From Earliella scabrosa (taxonomy: Eukaryota; Basidiomycota; Agaricomycetes; Polyporales; Polyporaceae), in assembly GCA_022605405.1 (NCBI GenBank), contig JABYQQ010000014.1, forward strand, positions 682,001 to 746,000: a DNA stretch of 64,000 nt, written 5' to 3'. The position numbers and the translations under genes were made by a program. Positions within the stretch are counted from its first letter, which is position 1. Each line of letters starts with the position of its first letter. Shown in pieces: positions 10,612 through 22,071 of the stretch. The notes under the pieces were generated by a model. It saw nothing but the letters and a program-made list of their open reading frames with translations, searched no databases and was not told the DNA's origin.

Positions 10612-12311
10612 ATGATAGCTATGGAGATGGAGATCCCGGACCCGAAGCCTGTGTAAGTAGTGCATTTCCTCGCCAGTCTATGTCTCATCATTCTCTCCTC
10701 TAGAATAATCCCTCTGGTATGCACCGAACCCAACTCCAGCCTCTCATGCTCTCGCTCCCTCCTAATTTCATTATTGCCGTGGAACTTGAAGTTCATTGCA
10801 CACTCCCTCAACTGGCTGGCCCTTGGCATTCTCCTCGTGCAATGTTGTGAGTAGTTCCGCCTCAAGTTGGGCGAGGTCTGCTTACCGCGGTCATGTAGAT
10901 TACTATTCTCAAAACTTCCCGTCGGACAGACTCTGGATACGCGTTCTCGGTGAGTAGTTCGTCGTTCATGCAATTCTATGACGATTCAACGGCCCATCAG
11001 TCATTGGCTTGTTTGTTCTGGAGCTCGCGCAAACAGGAACAACAACTCACAACGCGTGGTACTACGCGATTGAGAACTGGAACAATCCTATGGTTCTCTT
11101 CACGTTTACCTGGTCCGCGATCTCTATCCCTATTACGGACGGCGTCAGTGAGTACCCCGACATTGTATTCCTGCGACGTGAGCTGAAGGCTTTACTAGTT
11201 GCCCTGATTGCTCAAATATTCTACGCCTGGTGAGTCACGGAACTAAGGTCATATTCAGCACCGATCAACGTCTGCGGTGTAGGCGCATATGGACACTGTC
11301 CCGAGCTAATAGGATCTTCAAGTTCATGGCTGTTCTAGTTGTACTGGTTAGTGCCAGTCTGTAGCTCCGAGTTCGTAGCTGATCAGTCATGAGATCTCCA
11401 GCTTGCTATCACACAAGCAGTTGCGGCTCTCACTGCAGCAATCATTGTGAGTGAAGCCTCTCTTGACGGAGGTAACAGCATGCTAATTGAACCTTTCGCA
11501 GTTTCAAATCAACGGTGACGTCCCGACACTCTTACGGCTTCGTCCGACCTTCCAGGTATACCCCCAGTGTCCCTGTCCCAATGAGCGATTACATCTCATT
11601 CCCGCGTCTCGTAGTTATGGATCATCACAAGCTTTGTCGCAGATGTTTTGGTCGCTGCGTCCATGTTATGGCTAGTGAGTACATCCTGGCACATACCTGT
11701 CGCAGTTAATGAGTGCTTCACAGCTCTACACCGTCAAACACCGGACAGTATGGGAGAAGTCTATCAACACCATTGGAAAGCTCATGGTCATCACCCTCGG
11801 AACTGGAACCGCCCTTGCACTTTGTGGTGTTCTCGCGCTCGCGCTCTACTCAAGCAGCCCAAGTACGAGCTTTCAATACGTACCCGCGTGAGTACTCGAA
11901 TTTGCGCTCAGGCCGTGCCGACTTGCTGACATGAACCTCGCTCAGGGTGTTCATATGGGCAAAGCTGTGAGCCCTTCGTCTGAATGATCTCCTCTTGGTA
12001 ATGGCTCACCCTACCAAGATACACCAACAGCGTCATGGTCAGTCTGAATTCTCGCAACACGCACCATACGAGCAGCGACACAACGAAGATCGATTCCTAT
12101 CCCATGCGCATTCATGTCGCGAGCACTATGTTCCGGGATGGCGGCAACGAGGAGACCTTGGAGGCGGGGGTGAGTCGAATAGTCGCGTAGTGTGGGACTG
12201 GCTCTCATCCCACAATATCAGGGTCGAGACGGGGACGCCATCGATTACAAGACCGGGGAGCTGTCTGGAGAGACCTCCGCAAGCAACATACACGCCTCCC
12301 GAACCCGGTGA
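10612..12311 (+). CDS. DUF6534-type multi-helix membrane protein
   Basis: About twelve small exons join in frame. Key pieces are FIAHSLNWLALGILLVQC, then YYYSQNFPSDRLWIRVL, IGLFVLELAQT, WSAISIPITDG, IAQIFYAWRIW, an ADVLVAASMLWLM helix, NTIGKLMVITL and KLYTNSVMVSLNSR. This order matches the basidiomycete-specific seven-helix proteins with DUF6534: LNW..L.G, a QxYYY..FPxDRLW pattern, a KLYSNSxxxxLNxR end. Their function is unknown; they sit in membranes. Start ATGs at 10612 and 10621 are both possible, and exon 2 may contain a further 56-bp intron (GTATGC to GAAG). The C-terminal tail after the last intron ends at a TGA at 12309-12311. It is the next gene after the methyltransferase on the same strand. 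Confidence 0.75.
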
Positions 12312-15300
12312 AAATCTTATGGTACCAGCTCAAACCAGCTGCTTCCCATCGCATGCGTCACGACTATGCTTTTTCGATGATAGGGCTACTGCTACTTGGG
12401 ATTTGGGAGGATTTGACGGGCTATCGCACGAGTACAAGCGGACCCCAATACATGTGGTGAACATAACAGCGCATCGTCCGAGATACCAACCTCGAGGGAA
12501 CAAGGGCCGATTGTTGTACCGGAAGGTATGCCAGGATATTGAATAATCCAACGTTGCACACTCGTAGTACCACATGTGTACCGTCTCACCCACCACGCTT
12601 CAGCTATTACGCGGAACACGTACAGCAGATATCCATCGCGCCCGCAGTATGCGGAAGAAGAACCCTGCATTCCATCGTCGGGACATCGTGCCTCCTGACG
12701 CGTTCTCGACTCGCAGCCTTCACATCGCCCCGCGCTCGCTGGTGCGCCCATGTGTCTCGAAGCACACCATCTCAGCGCGCGGGTATGTCGGGCGCCGCTC
12801 GGCAAGGATATTCGAACCTACGTGTGCGTTTGTGGGTGCGGTATGGGAGCAGAGAAGACGTCGTCGAGCGCGCCGACGCGCTCGGTCGTCCGAGTTCCGA
12901 GTTCCGAAAGAGGGTGCTCCTCAGGGCGTTACAGGGCCAGGACTGGGGTCTTTGATGTGAGCGGAGGAAGTTCTACAGCACCGCGCACTGCGACGATGGC
13001 GTGCCGGATCATGTCACGAAGTCGTACGAGTCGCTCGTGATTCGACCTGTGGAATGCAACGTCAGTACGAGCGCGACCGGTCATGCGGTATGAGTACCTG
13101 CCAGATAGCGTGCCTGCTGTGCGGGAGTGCCACCTATGTTCAACAAACACTTGGTGCTTGATCATGTTTCGTGCTCACGTCCTGACCAACACAATGGATC
13201 GCATGGCACCATTACATGACATTCGATCGAACACATGCCTTCTGACATACTGAGCGAAAAACGTTGATGTTCGCAACAAGACACCTGTCGGTGTCGAACA
13301 GGCTCTCGACCCATCTAAGAATAGCGGACGTTAGTTGATGCATACGCCATGCTCCGTGCGACTCACGGAAGCTGTGAATAGTAGTATCGCAAGCGGGAGC
13401 TTGCACCAGAGCTGTCGAGGGAGCCATCGGGCAGCCGCTATGGTAACGGGGGCACGGACGCCCTTCATCCAAATGAACTTGACTCGAACATCAGAACCTC
13501 CTCCCGCGCCCTATGCCGGCGTCAGACGGGCGCAGTGTCCGCACGATAGGATGGGACAAGCCGGCCTGGTCTGATGCGTCGACCGCATGGGGCGGACGAG
13601 CGCAAGTATAGCAGTGGTTCCATGCGCCGGGAACAGGTTCCGTATCATAAGACGTCTTATGAGAGTGGCGACAGGTCGTTCATTCGCGCTTTGAGGATGT
13701 GTACGTGGTGCGCGAGGACATGGTAATCGCAGAGGACAGCTCGCTCTCGGCCAGCCCGATGTACACGATGAGCTGGCCACAGCCAGGCTCGTTCACGCGC
13801 CAACAACAGCCTTATCGCCTGCGCAGGAGCAGATACCAGCTTCGACCGGATGTTGGGCCATAGGCTCCTCCCACAATCGTCGGTGACGATATAGTGTATG
13901 TAGAATGTGAAGCTGGGGAAGAATCAGTCATGCTGAGGCCCTTCGATACCTACAGCCCGGGCGCGTGTCAGTGTGGTTGCAATTGCCAGGTAGGTAAGAA
14001 ATACGTACATGAGACTTCCGCGAACCGTCATGAGCAGCCCCAGATGGCATCGACACCGTTGCGGACGGGTTCGGGCGTGACGGCAAGCTCGGGTTAGAAC
14101 TCGACAGTGACGTGGATGACGAGGTGATCGCGTAGGCATGGCGGAGCGGGCGGTAGCGGGCGAGATAGGACCCACGCAATGCGACGGAGCGCAAGGAGGG
14201 CGTGGCCGATGCTCTACAGAGCAGTGAAACACTCTTGATCCAGACATATGACCAGAAAGGGTACCGTAGCGCAGGTTGCGCTACATCCTCGTAGAAAGGG
14301 TATCTGCATCCACGGCTTGAACGGGGGAACCGCGCCGCGCCTATCTTTGCCTCCTCGCTGCGGTGTCATGCCGACGGTCGAGACTGGGAATCGTTGCAAG
14401 ATGGACGGGATGAGGGATCGCATCCCAGAACGTACTGTCTATGCAATGATGATCGCGAGGGATCCATCCAGGAAATGGGAGACCACTCGCGGAGTGTTCA
14501 GTGTGCTTCACATGCGAAGGACAAGCGAGCGATGGGTGTCGGGGCAGGTACTGACAAAATGCTCGGTGCCACAGGGCCAGCGGCGCATCAGAGGGGATGG
14601 AAGGAGTCTTGAGGAAGCATCTCGCTGTGCAACATGTTCTACCTCGCTGTTCGTAAGAATCTGGATCAAGACATACCGGTATCCCATCACGATGAGCTCG
14701 AGCATCCTGGCCTTCAAGTACCTTCAAAAACCCATCTGCGAGCCTATCTCGGACGCCTCTCAGCGTTCTGAAACCCCAAAGATGCTTGAACTAGCAGGAT
14801 TGTTGAGTCGACAGTCCTCCGTGTCTTCGAGCAGGCCGAACGTCCGCGTATGACCGATTCTTGGGAGCTGCAATGGTTGAAGCCACGAGACGAGGAGGAT
14901 TCAACAACCATAGCATACATAGACGTCCAGTAAACATAGTGAAGCAAGGAGGATGGTAGAAGGATGGTAGTACAGGAAGAGAAGGCGAGCACACATAAGC
15001 GCGCGATGTTCGGGCGATTCCGGAACCGGGCTACAGCCTACCAGCGAGAGTCGTCTGCCTGCTGTCGCGCATCCCCACACGAGCGGCATACTGGGCTCCA
15101 CACGGCGGGCAGGGGCCCTAATCCGGACGGTCAAATATGCGTGGGAAATTGATGGGTAAGGTTTCATCTTCTCCGGCAGTGGCACGGATGTTGGACGGAC
15201 GAATATTCATCGTGACCTACTCCATCCCCGCCCATCTCCTAATCGGATATTCGACCATAGAATGCCCATTCGTCGGTCATTGGACGGCTGTGTTGCATGG

Positions 15301-15391
15301 CCCATGTGTATTGTCCAATAGGTAAGGCTTGGCACAGACCCACGCATATCCGACTGAAAAGCTGTTCAATATCGGCTCAAACGGGAGTGGT
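12312..15391. other. Long region without a recognisable gene
   Basis: Three kb with only short or biased frames on both strands, such as 14248-14853 plus and 13924-14247 minus. Some have Ser/Arg-rich tails that could be decayed coding sequence, but I cannot assign any family or build an exon chain. The Copia element is inserted at its right end. Confidence 0.4.
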
Positions 15392-15971
15392 TGTTGAACT
15401 TAGGGTTATCCGGCACTGTCTGGACCGATATGTCCCCATATGGACTTGTGGCTATGCGTTCACATGACGCACAGCATGGGCTATGCTTCTTCGTTACTAT
15501 ATATAGATAACTCTGCATCTGTACGATAGTTCTTTCTTTCCGGACTTTACCTCTACGTACCAGTGCGTTCTACGATGTTCCGGATAGTTCCAGACCTTAT
15601 GTCTGACTCAGACTTGGTGCTCATCCTCACGTCATACTGACTCATCCTCGCACCATAGCCTCGTATGCCTCTTACTCATCGTCTTGTGGCTAACATGTGA
15701 CTGCTTTCTACGCTTACTCAGCTACTTTCCCTACGTCTATATAAGCAGCTCACATTTCGCCTCTGCTCTTCAGTCGTTCGCTCACTGACTGAAGAGTAAG
15801 TCTCATACATACATATGCTCTCTACTTACTTACTGACTAAGTACTTGTAGTCTCTCTCTGTTCGACTTACAGGTACTTATCTATGCAATAGAGTCGTTCG
15901 CTCACTGACTGAAGATCTCTCTCTGTTCGACTTACAGTCGGCTCCCAGCCTTCCAGGTCTGAAGTTCATCA
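15392..15971 (+). repeat. 5' LTR of Copia element 1
   Basis: Starts TGTTGAAC, ends TTCATCA. TATATAA lies at 15738-15744. Unit A (15771-15795) begins 33 nt after the TATA start, where the transcript should begin. A GTAAGT...TTGTAG intron-like segment (15796-15850) separates it from unit B (15851-15872). After a spacer starting GTACTT, an intron-less A-B copy follows (A 15892-15915, B 15916-15937). Confidence 0.93.
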
Positions 15972-15993
15972 GGTTATGAGCCCTGCGCTCTGA
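15972..15993 (+). promoter_or_regulatory. Primer-binding site, internal initiator tRNA-Met type
   Basis: The bases GGTTATGAGCCCTGCGCTC follow the LTR directly. They are complementary to the anticodon arm region of a fungal initiator tRNA-Met (contains the CAT anticodon in GGGCTCATAACC). Drosophila copia is primed in the same way by a tRNA half, not by the tRNA 3' end. Confidence 0.7.
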
Positions 15994-16077
15994 CCGGTTG
16001 CTACTTCGTCGACATCTTCGTGCGCACACCTCTCTCTTCGTCGACTCTCTGCCCGTGCTCCCTCCATCTTTCCTCAC

Positions 16078-16147
16078 CTCTTGACTGTGCCCGCCGACAC
16101 TGCTGCCAGGGGGACATTCCTGCGCTCGTGACGCAGCCCTGAGCGCT
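16078..16147 (+). promoter_or_regulatory. Conserved leader block, candidate packaging signal
   Basis: Seventy bases between the primer site and gag are identical to 50865-50934 in Copia element 2, although the LTRs of the two elements are clearly diverged. The block contains a TGCG...CGCA stem and an alternative AGCGC pairing, so an RNA structure used in packaging or dimerisation is plausible. Confidence 0.5.
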
Positions 16148-16481
16148 TTTGTTTAGTTGTCGCGTAGCTAAGTACTGTTGTACAGCCTGTTGTGCTCTCG
16201 AGGCATTTGGGCTTTCAGGTATCCCTCTGCCAGGCCACGCACTTGCGCCCGCCAGCAGTTGTATCCGGGGTGCTTATCACCTTTGGAGACGGAGGACAAC
16301 CGTGTGGACCCTCCTTACCGTACCCTTTGCTCTCGTATAGCTACTATAGTCTTTCTGGGCACAGTTGGCAACTTCTATCCAGATTGTCGGGATCTCCAGC
16401 TTCCTGACTCTCTTGGCTCGCCTCAATAGGTGTTCCCCATCTACCGTTTCGCACGTGGCATCGTCAATCATCGCACCCTTC

Positions 16482-19400
16482 TAGACCACAGTTTTGGAGC
16501 CGACACCAGCATCTCCTCCCTCTGAGGCGGAAGTCGAGGATCTGATTGACTCCCAGTCGTCGTCTGACTCCTCTGACTACAAACCCACCGTCGACTCTTG
16601 TCAGGAACTTCCACACGTTCTTGACGAGGAATACCCTGCCGATTCTCATCTCCATCCGGAGGACGGCTTCTGGTACAACTGTCACCGGAGTCCTTGTCCT
16701 CATCGGTACAACGGGGTTCCCGTTCAACCCGAAGATTATCCTGACACATTCAAGTGGGCTTTCCCCTCTCCTGACCAAGAGGATTTCCTTGCTGGAGTCA
16801 ACACTGCCCTTCCAGTCGCATCAGACACACCCTATACCACTCCTCTTCCTTTCATCGTCCTAATCCCTCCTACTCCGGAGGTTATCCCTGAGCCAATCGA
16901 GACTCTCCCTCCTCCTCTCATCGAGTTACCTCCTCCTATTGCAACACCGCTTCCACCGGTCGCACCAGTAACAACATCCGTAGACTTCTCGGAGGACTAT
17001 CTCGACTCATCGCACTTTCTCTTATCAATCATGGGAGACGTCAAGCTCGACTCTATCCCTTCCCTTTCGTCGGCAAACCAGTACACCGACTGGTCTGCCA
17101 AGATGAAGGGCTACTTCATCTTCATGGGCTGTTGGGACGTCGTCAACGGCAAGACCAAACGTCCAACTGCTGCCGACAAGCAGGAGTCCTGGGACAAGCT
17201 CGACGAGAAGAAGCCCAAGGGCAAAGGCAAGGGAAAGGGAAAGGCGAAGGACAAGGATAAGGACAAGGACAAAGGGAATAACAAGGACAATCAGCCCCAT
17301 GCGCATACCGTCGTCGAGTCTCAGTCTGTAAATGTAGTCGCGTCGTCTAACATTGTTGGTTCTTTCTACCCCGAGGCCCTCGTCGCCTCTAGTGAGAACT
17401 GGACTGCATGGCTGATGGACTCAGGTGCTTCTCAGCATATCACGGGCGACCTAAGTGACTTCTCCGAGTATCAGCCGTTTGATACGCCCATCAGCTTCAA
17501 TACTGCTGATGCGAGCAACATGATCCTTGCTCTCGGGAAGGGCACGGTCCGTGGTAACACTTGGGTTGATGGTGACAAAGTTACGATCACACTCACCCAT
17601 GTGTACTACATCCCGAAGTTGAGAGGTCGTATCTTCTCGACAGGCACCATTGAGCGCAACGGGTACTCCCTTGTCCAAGGAGATGGGAAGATGTGCATCT
17701 TTGACAAGCTGCCAGAAGGCGCTGTCAAATTTGGTTCGACGATTTGAATCAAGGGTCGCAAGATCCTTGAAGCGGAGTACAACGTCCTGAGCAATATCTA
17801 CTGGGCTAAGCTCGAACTTCACAATGGCCAGCGTGTTCATCTTAACGTCAGCCGCTTTCGTACCTTGCACCGTCGCTTTGGTCATCTCGGCAAGGACGCG
17901 CTGCGCCATCTCCCGAAGAACGTCCGAGGGGTTGATTCAGTTGATTCCCCTGAAGACGAAGATGAACCGTGTGAGGGATGTGCCTGGGGCAAATCCACTC
18001 GTCTCCCCTTCCCGCCTTCTGATAAGCGTGCTACGGAACCACTCGAGCTCGTTCATACCGATCTTGATGGCCCGATGCGCACACAAGCTATCGGAGGTTA
18101 CAAGTATTTCGCCGGTTTCATTGATGACTACTCCGGACTCGCCCGTGCTTACTACCTTAAGTCGAAGTCGGATGCGTTCCAAGCGTTCCTCGACTACAAG
18201 GCGTGGGCTGAGACCCAGACCGGTCGAAAGATCAAGAAGGTCCGCTCGGACCGAGGGGGAGAATACACTTCTACCGAGTTCTCTGAGCTTCTTCGTTCGC
18301 ACAGGATCGAGCACCAGAAGACTATGCCTGGCTCTCCGCAGCAGAATGGACGCGCTGAGCGCTGGAACCGTACTATCGTCGAAAAGGCCATGGCCATGCT
18401 CCATCAGGCAGGTCTTAGTCACGGTTTCTGGCAACTCGCCGTTGATGCAGCCGTTCATATCTACAATCGTCAACCGATGCGTCGACACAAATGGCAATGC
18501 CCCATCACCAAGTGGGACGGAACCGTTCCGGACGTCTCCTACTTCCGAGTGTTCGGGTGCAAAGCCTTTGTACACGTGCAGAAGGCAAAGCGCGAAGGGA
18601 AACTCGACAAGAAGGCTGTCGAGATGATCTTCGTGGGGTATGAGTCTGGTTCCAAGGGGTATAAGTTTTGGAATCCAGCCAACCGCTCTATCGTAGTGTC
18701 TCGCGATGTGACATTCGATGAAGAGTCTTTCCCTGCTCGTAAACTCCCCGGCAACCATCCTGTTACCCCGGATGACCATCCGTTCCCAGATGATCAGTCT
18801 GATAAGGCTTCCGAAGCCGATGTCGACGGTCATGAGGACGACCTCCATCCCGAGATTGTTCCTGAACTCCCAGATCTACCACCTGACCCTCCAGCGGATG
18901 CTCAGCCACCTCCTGCTGAAGCGCCTCCTCCAGCCGACGCCCCTGCTCCTCCGCCACCGCAACCGCCTCAACCGCCTGCTGAACCACCGCCTAAGCCTGC
19001 TCACAAGCGAGGACGTCACCCTCCAGTGGGAGAACAGCCTCCCAGCCTTGCGCGTGACAGACCACGGCGTGAGAATGCGGGTAAACGGTCCGAGTCGAAG
19101 ACTCGTGATAACGTGTACGGCGACGAACCACCGGCTAAAGTCGATGCCCGGACTGATCCGGATGGCACGCAGCGAGAGGACCAAGCGCTTCTCATGTTTC
19201 TCATGGCGTCTCAGTACAAAACTGGCATTCCGAACTCCCACAAGGAAGCCATGAAGTCGCCTGAAGCTGAGAAATGGCGTGATGCGGAGAAAGCGGAGTA
19301 TGACTCGTTGCTCGAGAATAAGACTTGGGTCCTTGTCCCTCGTCCGAAAGATCGGCACGTGGTCTCTAACCGCTGGGTCTATGACATCAAGCACGATGGG

Positions 19401-20771
19401 CGGTACAAAGCTCGTCTAGTCGCTAAGGGTTTCACTCAGGTGTGGGGCGAGGACTATCACGAGACCTTCTCCCCTGTGGCGCGGTTCGAGTCTATCCGGT
19501 ACCTCCTCGCACATGCAGCGCTTGAGGACTGGGACATCGAGTCAATGGATGTCAAGACCGCGTTCCTCAATGGCGATCTGGATGAGGAGATCTACATGGA
19601 ACAGCCGGAAGGTTGGATCGTTCCTGGCAAGGAGGATCACGTGTGTCTGCTGAAAAAGGCTATCTACGGTCTTAAGCAGGCATCCCGTCAGTGGAACGTG
19701 AAAATCCACCAGTCGCTTATTAGCCTGGGATTCAAACGGACCTATTCCGATGCCGGGATCTATGTATATCGGCGACAAGGGGGGGATCACGTCACTATCG
19801 TCGTTCTTTATGTCGACGATCTACTTCTCCTCGGCGATCAGCCTGGCCACATACAGCACGTGAAGCGTTCGCTTTCTAAGCAGTACAAGATGACGGACTT
19901 GGGACCAGTTCAGCGTTTCCTTGGTCTTCGCATCACTCGTGACCGTGCTTCTCGGATCATCGAGATCGACCAGGAAGAGTACATCCAGTCCGTTCTCGAG
20001 CGCTTTCACATGGCCGACTGCAAGCCGTCGCGTACCCCTCTCCCTGCTGGTGCTGTTCTAGAGTCATCTGAGCACACCGCCACCGATGCGTCGCGTCAGC
20101 GCTATCAGAGCTTGATTGGCAGTCTTCTGTACGCCATGCTCGGTACGCGGCCCGACATAGCCTTTGCTGTCACGCGGCTTTCAAAGTTCAATGCCAATCC
20201 CTCAGACGCGCATCTTCACTATGCCAAGTATGTCCTCCGGTATCTTCAGGGTACTAAGGCGTACCGGCTGCGCTACCAGGGAGCGTCTAATGACGGTCTG
20301 ATTTCGTACTCCGATTCGGACTGGGCTGAAGACCGTGATGATCGGCATTCTACCTCTGGCTTCATCTTTCTGATGGCAGGTGCTGCTATATCGTGGGCAT
20401 TGAGGCGTCAGCCTACCATTTCGCTTTCCTCGACCGAAGCGGAGTATAAAGCGGCCTCTGACACTTGTCGTCAATTGGTGTGGCTGAGGACGTTCGGTGA
20501 AGAACTCGGCGATGACATGTCTCGACCAACTCCCATGTGTCTTGACAATCAGGGGTCTATCTTCCTGTCCGTCAATCCCGTGATCGACCGCCGGACCAAG
20601 CACATCGAGGTTAGATACCACTTCATCCGAGAGCAGGTGGAGTTGGGATCGACCGAGATCTTCTATGTAGCGACTGCGGATCAACTCGCCGACGCTCTGA
20701 CTAAGAATGTGCCTTTGGCAATTCAGTCGAAGTTCGTCCAAGAGATTGGTCTTGCTTATGTCACATCTTGA
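16482..20771 (+). pseudogene. Copia gag-pol of element 1, gag-deleted and with a stop
   Basis: The frame runs from after a TAG at 16482 to a TGA before 20772, interrupted by one TGA at 17745-17747. The first Met in the usual gag position is at 17031 (MGDVKLDS). Compared with element 2, most of gag is missing: the sequence jumps from ESWDKLDE into a Lys/Gly/Asp run, so about 190 residues including the zinc knuckle are gone. Protease (MDSGASQHITG), the gag-pre-integrase zinc region (HRRFGHLG to CEGCAWGK), integrase (HTDLDGP, DRGGEY, NGRAERWNRT), RT with YVDDLLLLG and RNase H (SSTEAEYKAASD) are all readable downstream. The protein could not assemble particles on its own. Confidence 0.9.
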
Positions 20772-20772
20772 A

Positions 20773-20782
20773 CGAGTGGGAG
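20773..20782 (+). promoter_or_regulatory. Polypurine tract of Copia element 1
   Basis: GAGTGGGAG lies just before the 3' LTR. The same tract, in the same context, precedes the 3' LTR of element 2, so plus-strand priming is conserved. Confidence 0.6.
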
Positions 20783-21362
20783 TGTTGAACTTAGGGTTAT
20801 CCGGCACTGTCTGGACCGATATGTCCCCATATGGACTTGTGGCTATGCGTTCACATGACGCACAGCATGGGCTATGCTTCTTCGTTACTATATATAGATA
20901 ACTCTGCATCTGTACGATAGTTCTTTCTTTCCGGACTTTACCTCTACGTACCAGTGCGTTCTACGATGTTCCGGATAGTTCCAGACCTTATGTCTGACTC
21001 AGACTTGGTGCTCATCCTCACGTCATACTGACTCATCCTCGCACCATAGCCTCGTATGCCTCTTACTCATCGTCTTGTGGCTCACATGTGACTGCTTTCT
21101 ACGCTTACTCAGCTACTTTCCCTACGTCTATATAAGCAGCTCACATTTCGCCTCTGCTCTTCAGTCGTTCGCTCACTGACTGAAGAGTAAGTCTCATACA
21201 TACATATGCTCTCTACTTACTTACTGACTAAGTACTTGTAGTCTCTCTCTGTTCGACTTACAGGTACTTATCTATGCAATAGAGTCGTTCGCTCACTGAC
21301 TGAAGATCTCTCTCTGTTCGACTTACAGTCGGCTCCCAGCCTTCCAGGTCTGAAGTTCATCA
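20783..21362 (+). repeat. 3' LTR of Copia element 1
   Basis: Same 580-bp sequence as the 5' LTR apart from one base (21083). It keeps the A-intron-B-A-B arrangement, so the arrangement was inherited through transposition, not made after insertion. Confidence 0.93.
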
Positions 21363-21367
21363 GTGGT

Positions 21368-21660
21368 TCAATAGACAACCTATTCACCGACACAACACTT
21401 TGGATAGCTGACCGTAGGGCATTATGACGCAACGTAAACTACCCATTCAATTTCCTAAAGATATCCTCCACACAAACAGGCTGTGTCTGCCGGATGGTCG
21501 AACATTTAACCTCACCATAGGACAGGGTGACCGAATGGGGAGCGTCAAAGGTACGTTTGTCCGAGCCCATATTGTAAGCGCCACCGCGCAGCACAGAGCT
21601 GATGACGCGAGCTCCTCGGTGCTCAGATAATGCGCGCAGCCGAGCTCATGGCATGAGTTC
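21368..21660. other. Short unique stretch right of Copia element 1
   Basis: No gene recognised; it grades into GC-rich repeats containing GAGCTC and TCATGACGCGAG motifs. Confidence 0.35.
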
Positions 21661-21815
21661 GTTCGTGCTCAGAGTCGCGTACAGCTGAGCTCATGACGCG
21701 AGCGCGTGTGTGCTCAGAGTCGCGTACAGCTGAGCTCATGACGCGAGCGCGTGTGTGCTCAGAGTCGCGTACAGCTGAGCTCATGACGCGAGCGCGTGCG
21801 AGCTCAGACCTGCGC
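21661..21815. repeat. 45-bp tandem repeat, about 3.4 copies
   Basis: The unit begins GAGCTCATGACGCGAGCGCG and continues with TCAGAGTCGCGTACAGCT. Consecutive units at about 21686, 21731 and 21776 look identical, with degenerate edges extending on both sides. Confidence 0.75.
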
Positions 21816-22071
21816 TCATGACCTCAGACTCGCGCTCGCGCTCCTAGGGCGCGCACGAGGTTGTGTATGAGCACGCGCGAGCGCATCCAGAATCGTGCTC
21901 GCCCAAGCTCTCATGGTGACCCGTGCTCCGAGACGAACTCCGAGTGCTAAGGTCATCGATATCGTGGGGACGCTGTGACCACTACCGAACAGAAACTGAG
22001 CTACGCGGTGCTCCAGGCGAGCATCATCGAGCGTCCGTGTGCACCGTGCTGCGCTCGTCTTGTACCCGGCC

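Larger units (their letters stand above)
15387..21367 (+). mobile_element. Ty1/Copia LTR retrotransposon 1, defective, with target duplication
   Basis: The element proper is 15392-21362, flanked by the 5-bp target duplication GTGGT at 15387-15391 and 21363-21367. Both LTRs are 580 bp and I find a single difference between them (A at 15692, C at 21083), so the insertion is young. Order is LTR, primer-binding site, leader, gag-pol, polypurine tract, LTR. The pol order protease-integrase-RT-RNase H defines Copia. It is defective: gag is largely deleted and there is an internal stop. See the individual parts. Confidence 0.95.

Noticed and set aside
14248..14853. 201-codon plus-strand frame
   Set aside because: No motif, biased composition and no support from intron structure; probably chance in a gene-poor region.
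17937..18848. 303-codon minus-strand frame inside Copia element 1
   Set aside because: Antisense shadow of the integrase region; the sense strand is clearly coding.
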